DNA of 52,873 bases from the NCBI GenBank assembly GCA_016861185.1, contig BOKW01000012.1, positions 1-52,873 on the forward strand, written 5' to 3'. The notes under the pieces were generated by a model that was not told the origin of the DNA, did not search any database, and saw nothing but the letters and a program-made list of their open reading frames with translations. The translations under genes were made by a program, and so were the position numbers. Below are positions 1 through 9,004 of this stretch, one piece after another. This stretch comes from Betaproteobacteria bacterium (GTDB taxonomy: Bacteria > Pseudomonadota > Gammaproteobacteria > Burkholderiales > Burkholderiaceae_F). Positions within the stretch are counted from its first letter, which is position 1. Each line of letters begins with the position of its first letter.

Positions 1-1815
1 CAGCATCGACATCTGCGCGCGCGACTCGATCTGGAAAGTGCCGATCGTGTCGGCGGCGCAGATCATGTCGTAGGTCTGCCGATCCCTGTCGGGGATGTCG
101 CTCAGCGCGAACGGCCGCCCCAGCTTACAGCCGATGAACTCGAGCGCGCGCCGCAGCGCCGACAGCATGCCGAGCGCGAGCACGTCGACCTTCAGCAGCC
201 CGAGCGCCTCGAGGTCGTCCTTGTCCCACTGGATCACGCTGCGCGCCTGCATCGCCGCGTTTTCGATCGGCACCAGCCGCGCGAGCGAATCGCGCGCGAT
301 CACGAAGCCGCCGACATGCTGCGACAGATGCCGCGGAAAGCCGCGCAGCGCGGCCGCAAGCGCGAGCCACTGTGCCACCGCGGGGCTCGCGGGATCGAAC
401 CCCGCCTCCCGCATGCGCTGGTCATGATCGCGCCCGCCGTCGAACCAGTGATGGCTCTTCGCGACCCGGTCGATCCGCTGCGGATCGAAGCCGAGCGCCT
501 TGCCCGTGTCGCGCAGCGCGCTGCGCGAGCGGTAGCAGATCACGGTCGCGGCGAGCGCGGTGCGGTGCCGGCCGTATTTGTCGTAGATGTACTGGATCAC
601 CTTCTCGCGCCGCTGGTGCTCGAAATCGACGTCGATGTCCGGCGGCTCGTCGCGCTCGCGGCTGACGAAGCGCTCGAACAGCAGGTTGCACTGCTCGGGG
701 TTGACTTCGGTGATGCCCAGGCAGTAGCAGACCGCCGAGTTGGCCGCCGAGCCGCGTCCCTGGCACAGGATGTTCTGCGAGCGCGCCCAGCGGACGATGT
801 CCTCGATCGTCAGGAAAAACGCCTCGTAGCGCAGCTCGCCGATCAGCGCGAGCTCCTTTTCGATCAGCGCGCGCACCTTGTCCGGAATGCCGTTCGGAAA
901 GCGCCGGCATGCGCCGGCTTCGGTCAGCGCGCGCAGATGGCTCGCCGGCGTTTCGCCGGGCGGGACGATCTCCTCCGGATACTCGTAGCGCAGCTCGTCG
1001 AGCGAAAACCTGCAGCGTCCGGCGATCGCGACCGTTTCGGCCAGCCATTCGGCGGGGTACAACTGCGCGAGCCGTATGCGCGGGCGCAGGTACTGTTCGG
1101 CGTTGGACGCCAGCGCGAACCCGCACTCGGCGACCGGCCGGCCGAGCTGGATGGCCGTCAGCGCGTCCTGCAGCGGCTTGCGCGAGCGCACGTGCATGTG
1201 CACGTCGCCGGCGGCCGCCACCGGCAAGCCGGTCAGGTGCGCGACCCGCTCGATGCATTCGATGCGCACGCCGTCGGTGGCGCGCAGCAGATTGGCCGCC
1301 GCGATCCACGCGCGGCCGGCGAACCAGGTCGCGAGCCACATCGCCTGCGCGAACAGGCGTTCGAACGAAACCTCGCGTTCGGGCACGAGCAGCGCGAGGC
1401 AGCCGGGCAACCCGGCAAGCTGCGCGTGGCCGGGCGCTTTGCCTTCGAGGTCCGTCGGATGCGCGCGGTATGCGCCCTTGTCGGCGCGCATGCGTGCCAG
1501 CGTGATGAACTCCGAAAGATTGCCGTACGACTCGCGGTCGGTCGCCAGCAGCACGAGCTTCGCGTGCGGCGCGCCGTCGGCAGTGGTGAGCTGCACCTCG
1601 GCGCCGATCACCAGGTGCAGCCCGCGCGCCTTCGCCGCGACGTGCGCGCGCACCACGCCGGCGAGCGAGCACTCGTCGGTGATCGCCAGCGCCGCGTAGC
1701 CGAGCGCGGCCGCGCGTTCGACCAGCTCCTCCGGATGCGAGGCGCCGCGCAGGAAGCTGAAGTTCGACACGCAGTGCAGCTCGGCGTAGTCGGGCAGCGG
1801 CGGCATCCGGCTCAT
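1..1815 (-). CDS. dnaE2: Error-prone DNA polymerase DnaE2/ImuC, N-terminal 605 codons (partial)
   Basis: C-family polymerase alpha subunit used for SOS-induced translesion synthesis with ImuA and ImuB. The reading frame is open from an ATG at 1815 to the window edge, so the C-terminal part (the family is roughly 1000-1070 residues, from memory) lies outside. The N-terminus MSRMPPLPDYAELHCVSNFS followed by FLRGASHPEELVERA is the PHP-like domain typical of DnaE2. Polymerase motifs RGSAANSAVCYCLGITEVNP and PDIDVDFEHQRREKV are intact, with the catalytic aspartates at D393, D395 and D397. The start codon overlaps the imuB stop in an ATGA junction, so translation is coupled. The family call is firm. 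Confidence 0.93.
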   Translation of the reverse strand, partial: MSRMPPLPDYAELHCVSNFSFLRGASHPEELVERAAALGYAALAITDECSLAGVVRAHVAAKARGLHLVIGAEVQLTTADGAPHAKLVLLATDRESYGNLSEFITLARMRADKGAYRAHPTDLEGKAPGHAQLAGLPGCLALLVPEREVSFERLFAQAMWLATWFAGRAWIAAANLLRATDGVRIECIERVAHLTGLPVAAAGDVHMHVRSRKPLQDALTAIQLGRPVAECGFALASNAEQYLRPRIRLAQLYPAEWLAETVAIAGRCRFSLDELRYEYPEEIVPPGETPASHLRALTEAGACRRFPNGIPDKVRALIEKELALIGELRYEAFFLTIEDIVRWARSQNILCQGRGSAANSAVCYCLGITEVNPEQCNLLFERFVSRERDEPPDIDVDFEHQRREKVIQYIYDKYGRHRTALAATVICYRSRSALRDTGKALGFDPQRIDRVAKSHHWFDGGRDHDQRMREAGFDPASPAVAQWLALAAALRGFPRHLSQHVGGFVIARDSLARLVPIENAAMQARSVIQWDKDDLEALGLLKVDVLALGMLSALRRALEFIGCKLGRPFALSDIPDRDRQTYDMICAADTIGTFQIESRAQMSML

Positions 1816-3293
1816 GCGAACCTCCCGTGCAGATACCAGCCCTGCTGCAGCACCGGATCCGGCGCGCGCGGCCGGAAGATCCACAGCAGCGCGCCGTCCG
1901 CGTCGCGCGCGACGAAGTAATCGCGCTCGACCCAGTGCCCGTCCCACCAGCCGCTTTCGATGCGCTCGGGTCCGGCCGCGAGCGCGAGCGGCGTTTCGCA
2001 GAACGGTGCGTGATCGCGCTCGGCCAGCGCGACCGGTGCCGGCAGCAGCCAGAGCGGGCGCGGCGGCCCGCAAAGCGCCGGCCGGGTACGCGCGGCCGGC
2101 GCATCGACTGCGTCGGCGCGGCAGGCAAGCTCCGGCCGGTGATCGGCGTGCGGTCGCAGCCGCACGACCTGCTCCCGCCCGAGCCGCGCCTGCAGACGCT
2201 CGATCAGTTGCGCGAGGCTTTCCTGCCCGGCCTCGCCGGCGGGAAACAACTCGCCCGCGAACGGCGCGGCCGCGACGACGTCGTCGCAGCGAAGCTGCAG
2301 CTCGTACACGGGTGCAGCGAGGCGCAGCTTGCCGAGTACCTCGCGCAGCACGGCGCTGAAGCGCGCATCGTCGTTGCTCGCGCTCGCGAGCCGCAGCGGC
2401 AGCACGGTCGGCGCACGGACTTCGTGGATCAGACTGAATACGAGCGTGCGCGTGACCGCGCAACGCCCCGCCAGCCAGCCGCTCATCTGCACGATCAGCC
2501 GGCGCGCCGCGAACAGCAGCGCTTCGGCCCCGTCGACGCGGGCGGCGAGCTCGAGCCTGGCTTCGAAGCGCTCGGGCGCGACAAACCAAGCGCGCGGGTC
2601 GGCCTTCTTCCCGAGCGCGCGGTCGAGTTCGTCGAGCAGCGCTTCCGAAAACCGTCGCGCCACCGCCGTGCGCGGCAACGGCAGCAGATCGCCGATATGG
2701 GCGATGCCCACGCTGCGCAGCGCCTCCCAATGCACCCTGCCGGGGCCCAGCAGCCAAGCCGGCAGCGGCGACAGTACCTGCGGCAGCTCGGCGACGCTGC
2801 GCGCCTCGAGACCGTCGGCCGCGCGCGCCAGGATCCAGGCCGCGTGCGGCACCGGTGCGGTTGCCACGCGCGCGGCGTGCCCCTGCTCGATCAGGCCCCG
2901 GCGCAGTTCCGCCAGCAGCCGCGCGCGGTCGCCGAACAGCCGCAGGCTTCCCGCGACTTCGAGCAGCACGCCGGCCGGTGCTTCGTCGGCCAGCGGATCC
3001 TGCGGCGGCGAAACGAGCGCGACGTTGGGCGTGAAGCGCAGCGCCCAGCGCGCGACCGCCTCGAGCGCCGCCTGCTCCTTGACCGGATCGCGCGCGCGCA
3101 GCGCGAGCCGCGGGCACAGCGCAGCCGCGGTCGCGCGTCGCATGCCGGCCGCTACGCCGGCGGCCGCCGCGGCGCGATTGACGTGCAGGATGCGTTGCGC
3201 GTCGCCGATCGCGAACGGCCCCCCGATCGAGTCCGGGGCGGTGGCGCAGGCCTCCAGCGGCAATTCGGGCAGGCAAACGGCGATCCACAGCAT
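1812..3293 (-). CDS. imuB: ImuB, inactive Y-family polymerase-like protein
   Basis: Protein of 493 residues, second gene of the imuA-imuB-dnaE2 mutasome operon. It starts MLWIAVCLPELPLEA, the usual ImuB opening, and has the Y-family core layout (VLLEVAGSLRLFGD, then a helix-hairpin-helix-like stretch SVGIAHIGDLLPLPRTAVARRF around residues 195-215). The expected catalytic acidic DxD near the N-terminus of active Y-family enzymes is not seen, as is normal for ImuB, which works as a hub linking DnaE2 to the beta clamp. It follows imuA by 24 bp and overlaps dnaE2 by 4 nt. Regulation is probably from the LexA-like box upstream of imuA. Confidence 0.9.
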   Translation of the reverse strand: MLWIAVCLPELPLEACATAPDSIGGPFAIGDAQRILHVNRAAAAAGVAAGMRRATAAALCPRLALRARDPVKEQAALEAVARWALRFTPNVALVSPPQDPLADEAPAGVLLEVAGSLRLFGDRARLLAELRRGLIEQGHAARVATAPVPHAAWILARAADGLEARSVAELPQVLSPLPAWLLGPGRVHWEALRSVGIAHIGDLLPLPRTAVARRFSEALLDELDRALGKKADPRAWFVAPERFEARLELAARVDGAEALLFAARRLIVQMSGWLAGRCAVTRTLVFSLIHEVRAPTVLPLRLASASNDDARFSAVLREVLGKLRLAAPVYELQLRCDDVVAAAPFAGELFPAGEAGQESLAQLIERLQARLGREQVVRLRPHADHRPELACRADAVDAPAARTRPALCGPPRPLWLLPAPVALAERDHAPFCETPLALAAGPERIESGWWDGHWVERDYFVARDADGALLWIFRPRAPDPVLQQGWYLHGRFA

Positions 3294-3317
3294 CGCGGCA
3301 CCGGCGCATCGGCGGTC

Positions 3318-4037
3318 TTATGCGGCGTTGGTGGCGTGGACCGGCGCGCGCGTCGGCGCCGACGTACGCGCGGGCACGACCGGCGGCAGCGCGAGCGCGA
3401 GCGGCGCGGCAAGCGGCGGTCCGCGCCGCTTTAGGATGTCGATCTGCAACCGCTCTTCGCTCGCGTCGATCGGCGCCAGATGCAGGCGCAGCGGCGCGGG
3501 TGAAGCCGAGTTGCGCGCCGCCTGCGGGCGCACGATGAACGCGAGACTGCGCGTGCCTTGCGCGGCCAGCTGCAGGCGACGCAACCGGTCGGACGCGACG
3601 AGCGCGCCATCGTCCTCCGGCAGCCACGCGATGAGCGCGCCGACGCTCGCGCTCTTGAGCACCTGTTCGATCGCCCATAGCCGGTCGGCACGCTGCGTAA
3701 CGTTCACCACCAGCAATCGGTCGAGCACCAACCCGTGCTGCTGCAAGGCCGGCGCGTAGGGGATGAAGGGTGGCCCGATCCAAAGCACTTCGCGGCCGTC
3801 CTGCGCGAGTTGCGCCAGCGCCGGCAGCACAAGCCGCAGCTCGCCGATGCCATGGCGCTCGATCAGCAGCTCCGTGAGACTGCCGACCGGCCAGCCGCCG
3901 CCGGGCAGTTCGGCGTCGAGCGCAGCGAAACGCGAAGGCACGCCGCGCGCCGCGTGCCGCCCGAGCTGATGCGCGCGCCAAACCGCGGCGCCGAGCGCGG
4001 CGTCGAGCGGCGGCAAAGCGGCAGCGGGCGCGGACAT
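3318..4037 (-). CDS. imuA: ImuA, RecA/SulA-like translesion synthesis protein
   Basis: Protein of 239 residues from the ATG at 4037 (MSAPAAALPPLDAALGAAVW). The frame is open 14 codons further to an ATG at 4079, but that extension would run through the LexA-like box at 4054-4073, so I prefer the inner start. GVPSRFAALDAELPGGGWP and GSLTELLIERHGIGELRL match the RecA/SulA-like ImuA family, and the body resembles a RecA fold without an obvious complete Walker A. It is the first gene of the imuA-imuB-dnaE2 operon and contributes to damage-induced mutagenesis. The C-terminal 25 residues are Pro/Ala-rich and look disordered. Confidence 0.87.
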   Translation of the reverse strand: MSAPAAALPPLDAALGAAVWRAHQLGRHAARGVPSRFAALDAELPGGGWPVGSLTELLIERHGIGELRLVLPALAQLAQDGREVLWIGPPFIPYAPALQQHGLVLDRLLVVNVTQRADRLWAIEQVLKSASVGALIAWLPEDDGALVASDRLRRLQLAAQGTRSLAFIVRPQAARNSASPAPLRLHLAPIDASEERLQIDILKRRGPPLAAPLALALPPVVPARTSAPTRAPVHATNAA

Positions 4038-4053
4038 GGAAGGACGGCACGGA

Positions 4054-4073
4054 TACTGATGATATTTACAGTA
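4054..4073 (-). promoter_or_regulatory. LexA-type SOS box upstream of imuA
   Basis: Read on the minus strand the site is TACTGTAAATATCATCAGTA, a near-perfect dyad of the form TACTGT-N8-TCAGTA. It is close to the enterobacterial LexA consensus (CTGT-N8-ACAG core) and lies 17 bp upstream of the chosen imuA start, in an AT-rich patch unlike its GC-rich surroundings. imuA-imuB-dnaE2 cassettes are classically LexA-controlled, so position and sequence agree. Confidence 0.8.
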
Positions 4074-4169
4074 TAACAATGCCGGCCGGAGACAAACCCG
4101 GCCGCGCCGGGCGTCCGCGCCGCGCCCGCATAATCGTCGCCGAGACGCACTCGCCGCGCGGAGCCGACC

Positions 4170-4619
4170 ATGGAGCGCTTCACGATTTCACTCGACGACA
4201 GCCTCGCCACCGAATTCGACGAGCTGATCGCCGAGCGCGGCTACGACAACCGCTCCGAGGCCGTGCGCGACATTCTGCGCGCGTATCTCGACCGCCGGCG
4301 CGAAGAGCGCGACGCCGACGCGCATTGCGTGGCCAATCTCTCGTACGTCTACAACCACCACGAGCGCGAGCTGGCCGAACGCCTCACCACGCTGCAGCAC
4401 GCGCACCACGATCTGACGGTTTCGACGATGCACGCGCATCTGGATCACGACCACTGCATCGAAAGCGTGATTCTCAAGGGTCCGGCGCGCGCGGTGCGCC
4501 GCTTCGCCGACGCGATCTCGGCCGAGCGCGGCGTGCGGCACGGCCAGTTGAACCTGATCACGGTCGAGCTGCACGGCGCGCAGGGGCACCCGCACGTTCA
4601 TCTGAAACCGAGCCACTGA
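4170..4619 (+). CDS. nikR: Nickel-responsive transcriptional regulator NikR
   Basis: Protein of 149 residues. The N-terminal ribbon-helix-helix domain (ERFTISLDDSLATEFDELIA ... YDNRSEAVRDILR) binds DNA; the C-terminal ACT-like domain binds nickel. The four square-planar nickel ligands known from E. coli NikR (H76, H87, H89, C95) align to H77, H88, H90 and C96 here, in QHAHHDLTVSTMHAHLDHDH-C. The C-terminal RGVRHGQLN motif is also conserved. It is transcribed divergently from imuA. No nickel transporter, urease or hydrogenase gene is in the window, so its targets are elsewhere. I did not find a clear GTATGA-type operator nearby. Confidence 0.93.
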   Translation: MERFTISLDDSLATEFDELIAERGYDNRSEAVRDILRAYLDRRREERDADAHCVANLSYVYNHHERELAERLTTLQHAHHDLTVSTMHAHLDHDHCIESVILKGPARAVRRFADAISAERGVRHGQLNLITVELHGAQGHPHVHLKPSH

Positions 4620-4636
4620 GCCCCTGCCGCAGCCAC

Positions 4637-7099
4637 ATGACGCCGCGCGCGACGACCCGCTGGCCGCGCCGTCTCGCGTTGCTGGCGTCGGCGCTCGCCG
4701 CATTCGCGGCGGGCGGCTTCGCGTGGTACCGGCAGGCGAGCCTGCCGGTGCACGAAGGCGAACGCAGCGTGCCGAGCCTTGCGGCGCCCGTTTCGATCGT
4801 GCGCGACGCACACGCCGTACCCTTCATCCGAGCCGAAACCGAAGCCGACGCGCTGTTCGCACTCGGCTACGCGCACGCGCAGGACCGGCTGTGGCAGATC
4901 GACTTCAACCGACGGATCGCGCAAGGGCGCGTCGCCGAAATCCTCGGCCCCGGCGCGGTCGACGCCGACCGCTTCCTGCGCACGCTGGGCATACAGCGTG
5001 CCGCGCAGTCGATCGCGGCGAACCTCGACGCGGAAACGCGTGCGCTGCTCGACGCGTATGCGGCCGGCGTCAACGCGTATCTGGCGACGCGAACGGAGGC
5101 GCTGCCGCCGGAATTCCTGCTGCTGCGCGCGCCGGCGCCGGAGCCGTGGACCGCGGCCGATTCGATCGCCTGGTCGCTGATGATGGCGTGGGATCTTTCG
5201 CGCAGTTATCTGAACGAGCTGGCGCGGCTGCGGCTCGCAGCGAAGCTGACGCGCGCGGAGATCGACGAATTCCGCCCGCCGTATCCGGGCGATGCGCCGC
5301 TGCCGGTCGCCGACTATGTCGAGCTGTATCGCGTGCTGGGGCTTGCGCGCGGCGGCGCGACCGCCGTGGTCGAGCAGGCAACGCAGCTTGCCGCCGCGCA
5401 CCCGGTTGCGGGCTTCGGCGAAGGCGAGGGCATCGGCTCGAATAACTGGGTCGTCGCCGGGAGCCGAACCGCAAGCGGCAAGCCGCTGCTCGCCAACGAT
5501 CCGCACCTGGGGCTCACGACGCCGTCGGTCTGGTACGTCGCGCGGCTGCAGGCGCCGGGGCTCGACGTGTTCGGCGCCACGCTACCCGGCGTGCCCTACG
5601 TGATCCTCGGCCGCAATACGCGCGTGGCCTGGGGCTTCACGAACACCGGGCCCGACGCGCAGGACCTCTATCTCGAGCGCGTGAACCCCGCCGACCCGGA
5701 TCAGTACCAGACGCCGGACGGCTACGCGCGCTTCGACACGCGCACCGAAGTCATCCGCGTGCGCGGCGCCGAAGATGTCCGGCTCGTCGTTCGCAGTACG
5801 CGGCACGGTCCGGTGATCTCGGGTGCGCTTGCCGCGGTCGACCGCGCGTTGCCGCGCGGTGAGGTGCGCTACGTGCTCGCGCTGCGTTGGGCGGCGCTGG
5901 AGCCCGCCGACGCGACGATGCGTGCGCTACGCGGGATGAACCGTGCGCGCGACGCGCGCGAGTTCGAGCAGGCGCTGCGCGACTGGCAGCTCGTCCAGCA
6001 GAGCATCGTGTTCGCCGATGTCGATGGGCGGATCGGCATGGTCGCGCCCGGCCGCATCCCCGTGCGCCGCCCCGACAACGATCTCGCGGGGCTCGTGCCT
6101 TCGCCGGGCTGGGACGCGCGCTACGACTGGCAGGGTTGGCTCGCGTTCGAAGCGCTGCCGCGCGTGATCGATCCGGAAAGCGGTGTCATCGTCACCGCCA
6201 ATCACAAGATCACTCCGTCGGGCTACCCGGCGCATCTCACGTCCGAGTGGTTCCTGCCGTATCGCGCGCAGCGGATTGCCGAGCTGATCGAGTCGCAGCC
6301 GAAGCACACGCCGCAGAGTTTCAAGCGCATCCAGGCCGATGTCGTTTCGCCGGCGGCGCGCGATCTGCTCGGCGCCCTCGCGAACGTGCAGCCGCAGTCG
6401 GCGGCGGCGCGCATCGCGCTCGAACGGCTGCGCGCATGGGACGGCTCGATGGCGGTCGATGCGCCCGAGCCGGTGCTGCTGCACGCGTGGCTGCGCAGGC
6501 TGCGGTCGCGGATCTTCGACGACGACCTGGGCGCGCTGGTGCCCGACTTCGTCGCGCCGAGCGAGCTGGTGCAAGCCACGCTGAACGTGCTGGCCGGCCG
6601 CACGCGCGCGCGCGACTGGTGCGACGACGCGACGACCGCGCGGCGCGAAACCTGCGACCAGCTCGCCGCCGAGGCGCTCGAAGAGGCGATCCGCGAGTTG
6701 GCGCGCGACGGCCGCGATCTGCTCGCGTTGCGCTGGGGCGACGTCCATCGCGCGGTGCTCGAGCACCGCCCGCTGTCGAACGCGGGCCTCGTGCGCGACT
6801 GGTTTCAGCTCGCCGCCCCTGTACCGGGCGACAGCTACACGATCAACGTCGGTCAACTTCTGCTGCGCGGCGAAAGGCCCTTCTACACGCGCCACGCGGC
6901 GAGCCTGCGCGCGATCTACGACCTGTCGAACGCAGGCGGCGACGCCTGGATGTTCGCGAGCGGTCAGCTCGGCCATCCGCTGTCCCCGCAGTACGGCGCG
7001 CTGCTGCCCATGTGGCAGAAGGTCGAGCATCTGCCGTTGCACTGGACGGGGCCGCGGGAAGGCGAGGCCAACGCGCGGTTCGTGCTGAAGCCGCGTTGA
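4637..7099 (+). CDS. Penicillin acylase family protein (Ntn hydrolase)
   Basis: Protein of 820 residues from the ATG at 4637, 17 bp after nikR; the open frame extends upstream through nikR but only in a wrong frame. An N-terminal hydrophobic segment (RRLALLASALAAFAAGGFAW) is a signal or anchor. The sequence has the family's order: alpha chain with AHAQDRLWQIDFNRRIAQGR, a linker, then the autocatalytic nucleophile in EGIGSNNWVVAGSRTASGKP, with Ser268 becoming the N-terminus of the beta chain, followed by LANDPHLGL and VAWGFTNTGPDAQDLYLE. Such enzymes hydrolyse amide bonds of acylated amines, including beta-lactams and acyl-homoserine lactones. The substrate cannot be told from sequence. Likely periplasmic. 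Confidence 0.9.
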   Translation: MTPRATTRWPRRLALLASALAAFAAGGFAWYRQASLPVHEGERSVPSLAAPVSIVRDAHAVPFIRAETEADALFALGYAHAQDRLWQIDFNRRIAQGRVAEILGPGAVDADRFLRTLGIQRAAQSIAANLDAETRALLDAYAAGVNAYLATRTEALPPEFLLLRAPAPEPWTAADSIAWSLMMAWDLSRSYLNELARLRLAAKLTRAEIDEFRPPYPGDAPLPVADYVELYRVLGLARGGATAVVEQATQLAAAHPVAGFGEGEGIGSNNWVVAGSRTASGKPLLANDPHLGLTTPSVWYVARLQAPGLDVFGATLPGVPYVILGRNTRVAWGFTNTGPDAQDLYLERVNPADPDQYQTPDGYARFDTRTEVIRVRGAEDVRLVVRSTRHGPVISGALAAVDRALPRGEVRYVLALRWAALEPADATMRALRGMNRARDAREFEQALRDWQLVQQSIVFADVDGRIGMVAPGRIPVRRPDNDLAGLVPSPGWDARYDWQGWLAFEALPRVIDPESGVIVTANHKITPSGYPAHLTSEWFLPYRAQRIAELIESQPKHTPQSFKRIQADVVSPAARDLLGALANVQPQSAAARIALERLRAWDGSMAVDAPEPVLLHAWLRRLRSRIFDDDLGALVPDFVAPSELVQATLNVLAGRTRARDWCDDATTARRETCDQLAAEALEEAIRELARDGRDLLALRWGDVHRAVLEHRPLSNAGLVRDWFQLAAPVPGDSYTINVGQLLLRGERPFYTRHAASLRAIYDLSNAGGDAWMFASGQLGHPLSPQYGALLPMWQKVEHLPLHWTGPREGEANARFVLKPR

Positions 7100-7282
7100 C
7101 TCCATCGAGCTGTTCGGCGGCGCCGTTCATCGCGCGGCGCGCGCGACTACGGAGCGCTCGACGTCCTGCCGCGGCCGGCCCATCGCCAAATTCGGCCCGT
7201 TCAGCGGCCCCGCACCGACGGTCGGCAGTTCCGCGCGAGGCGGGAGATCGATAGCATCGCGCGGAGTCCATGTCCCCGCGCG

Positions 7283-8056
7283 ATGCGCCGCGTCCTCCCG
7301 ATCCTGCCGTTGCTGCTGCTCACCGCGTGCGCGACGACGCGGGAGCCGCCGGCGTTCGCCGACGTGACGCCGTTCTCCAGGAACTGGCCGGGCCGCACGC
7401 CGCGCGACTGGCAGGCCTTCGCGATCACGCGGACCAAGGCGCGGACCGAGTACGAGACCGTGGTCGATCCGGCGACCGGCCGCGTCGTGTTGGCGGCGCG
7501 GGCGGCACGTTCGGCGAGCGGACTGAAGCAGCGGCTCGACGTCGATCCCGCCACGCGTCCGCGCGTCGCCTGGGAGTGGCGCGTCGTGCAACTGATTCGG
7601 GACGCCGACAACACCGACCGCGACGCCGAGGACGCGCCCGTGCGACTGTTGCTGTTCTTCGACGGCGACCATTCGCGCCTGCCCGTGCGCGAGCGGATGC
7701 TGATGGAGATGGCGCAGCTCGTGTCCGGCCGGAAGATGCCGTACGCGACGCTGATGTACATCTGGGAAAACCGCCAGCCGGTCGGCACCCTGATTGACAG
7801 CGCGCACACGGGCCGCGTCAAGATGATCGTCGCCGGCAGCGGCGTCGACCGGCTCGGCCAGTGGAAGCGCTTCGAGCGCGACTATGTCGAGGACTTCCGG
7901 CGCGCGTTCGGCGAGCCGCCCGGCCGGCTGATCGGCGTCGGCGTGCTGACCGATACCGACAACACCGGCGGCACGGCCGAGGCCTACTACGGCGATATCG
8001 TCCTGCGCCCTGCACGTGAAGCGCGCGCCGCGGGCGCCGGCGCGTTGCTCGACTAG
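7283..8056 (+). CDS. DUF3047-type lipoprotein
   Basis: Protein of 257 residues starting MRRVLPILPLLLLTACATTR, with a clean lipobox (LTAC) for lipidation at Cys16. The body (KARTEYETVVD, VAWEWRVVQL, ATLMYIWENRQPVGTLI, YVEDFRRAFGEPPGRLIGVG, LTDTDNTGGTAEAYYGDI) resembles DUF3047 proteins of proteobacteria, whose role is unknown. The N-terminal FSRNWPGRTPRDWQAFAITR stretch and the beta-rich C-terminus suggest a carbohydrate-binding-like sandwich, which is inference. It stands alone between the acylase and a convergent gene. No strong Shine-Dalgarno is seen; the ATG at 7270 is in another frame. Confidence 0.75.
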   Translation: MRRVLPILPLLLLTACATTREPPAFADVTPFSRNWPGRTPRDWQAFAITRTKARTEYETVVDPATGRVVLAARAARSASGLKQRLDVDPATRPRVAWEWRVVQLIRDADNTDRDAEDAPVRLLLFFDGDHSRLPVRERMLMEMAQLVSGRKMPYATLMYIWENRQPVGTLIDSAHTGRVKMIVAGSGVDRLGQWKRFERDYVEDFRRAFGEPPGRLIGVGVLTDTDNTGGTAEAYYGDIVLRPAREARAAGAGALLD

Positions 8057-8059
8057 CGG

Positions 8060-8863
8060 CTACATCCGCTCGATCCGCCCCTCGCCCGCTTCGGGCGCGC
8101 CGCCGCGCACGCCGACGATGCGGTCATACCAGCCGCGCAGCGATGCGCGCGCCGCCTTGAAGCCCTCGACCAGCGGGCCGCGGTCGTAGAAGACGATCAC
8201 CATCAGGCTGTTGCGCGGCTTGTCGTCGGGGCGCATCGGCTCGACGCTGTGCCAGCTCTCGGGCGTCACCGCGAAAGCGTAGCCGCTGTTCGGCGCGAAG
8301 CGCATCGCGCGCACCTCGCGAAACGAACCGTCGGCGTTGCGCGCGTGAAAGCGCGTGCCGAGATGCACCTGGCTATCGTCGGCGGGCAGGTAGAACTGGG
8401 TCGTGATCGCCTTGCGCGGCGAATCCGGGTGGATCGAGATCCGGTAGCCGCCGAGGTCGCGGAACAGGGTCGGAAAGTGGCGCAGCTTGATCCGATCGAC
8501 CGGGCGTCCGCGCACGGCTTCGAGCCTCGCTGCGAATTTTGCCTTGTACGCGGCGTCCACCGCGGGGGCCGTCAGGCCCGCAACGACCTCGCGCCAGAAC
8601 GCCGCCTGCGCAGCCGGCAGGCGGGCAATGTTGCCCGGCACGAGCGGAAACTGCAGCCGCGCGCTGCGCCCGTCGGGCAGCATCGCGTCGCTGTGCTTCA
8701 GTTCGCGGTAATAGGCGGCGGCCGGCAGTTGCGCGAGCAGCTCCGCGTAGACGTCCGGCGGAAACACGCTGCCGAAGGCGAGATGGGCGAACGGATCGGC
8801 GTCGAGGCCGGTCGCCTCGATGGCGCGGCTCAGGTGCTCGGCGATGCGTTGCGAAACTTGCAT
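8060..8863 (-). CDS. 2-oxoglutarate/Fe(II) oxygenase-like protein
   Basis: Protein of 267 residues with the iron-binding triad of the 2OG-Fe(II) dioxygenase fold: H145-P-D147 in YRISIHPDSPRKAITTQFYL and the distal H205 in TPESWHSVEP, with R217 (DDKPRNSLMVIVFYD) placed to bind 2-oxoglutarate. The spacing of 58 residues between D147 and the distal His is ordinary for the family. The N-terminal half (HLAFGSVFPPDVYAELLAQL) is typical of bacterial prolyl-hydroxylase-like proteins. The substrate is unknown. It is convergent with the DUF3047 gene, with only 3 bp between the stop codons. Confidence 0.72.
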   Translation of the reverse strand: MQVSQRIAEHLSRAIEATGLDADPFAHLAFGSVFPPDVYAELLAQLPAAAYYRELKHSDAMLPDGRSARLQFPLVPGNIARLPAAQAAFWREVVAGLTAPAVDAAYKAKFAARLEAVRGRPVDRIKLRHFPTLFRDLGGYRISIHPDSPRKAITTQFYLPADDSQVHLGTRFHARNADGSFREVRAMRFAPNSGYAFAVTPESWHSVEPMRPDDKPRNSLMVIVFYDRGPLVEGFKAARASLRGWYDRIVGVRGGAPEAGEGRIERM

Positions 8864-9004
8864 GGGCTTGTAGTCCGGCGGCGGCAGGGCGGCATTCTAG
8901 GGCGGCGGCGCGGCCGTGCTGCGGAAAACCTCGGTTTGACGCTGCCGGGGCGCTTGGTGCAGCATCCGCCGCCTGTCATCCATCTTCCAGGAAGGAGTCA
9001 CCGG

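Noticed and set aside
316..3759. Long plus-strand open frames of several hundred codons over the imu operon
   Set aside because: They are Arg/Ala-rich, motif-free shadows of the minus-strand dnaE2, imuB and imuA genes, an effect of high GC.
4079..4636. Extension of the penicillin acylase gene upstream through nikR
   Set aside because: The open frame is an antiphase shadow of nikR; NikR motifs and ligands are complete, and a signal-like N-terminus begins at 4637.
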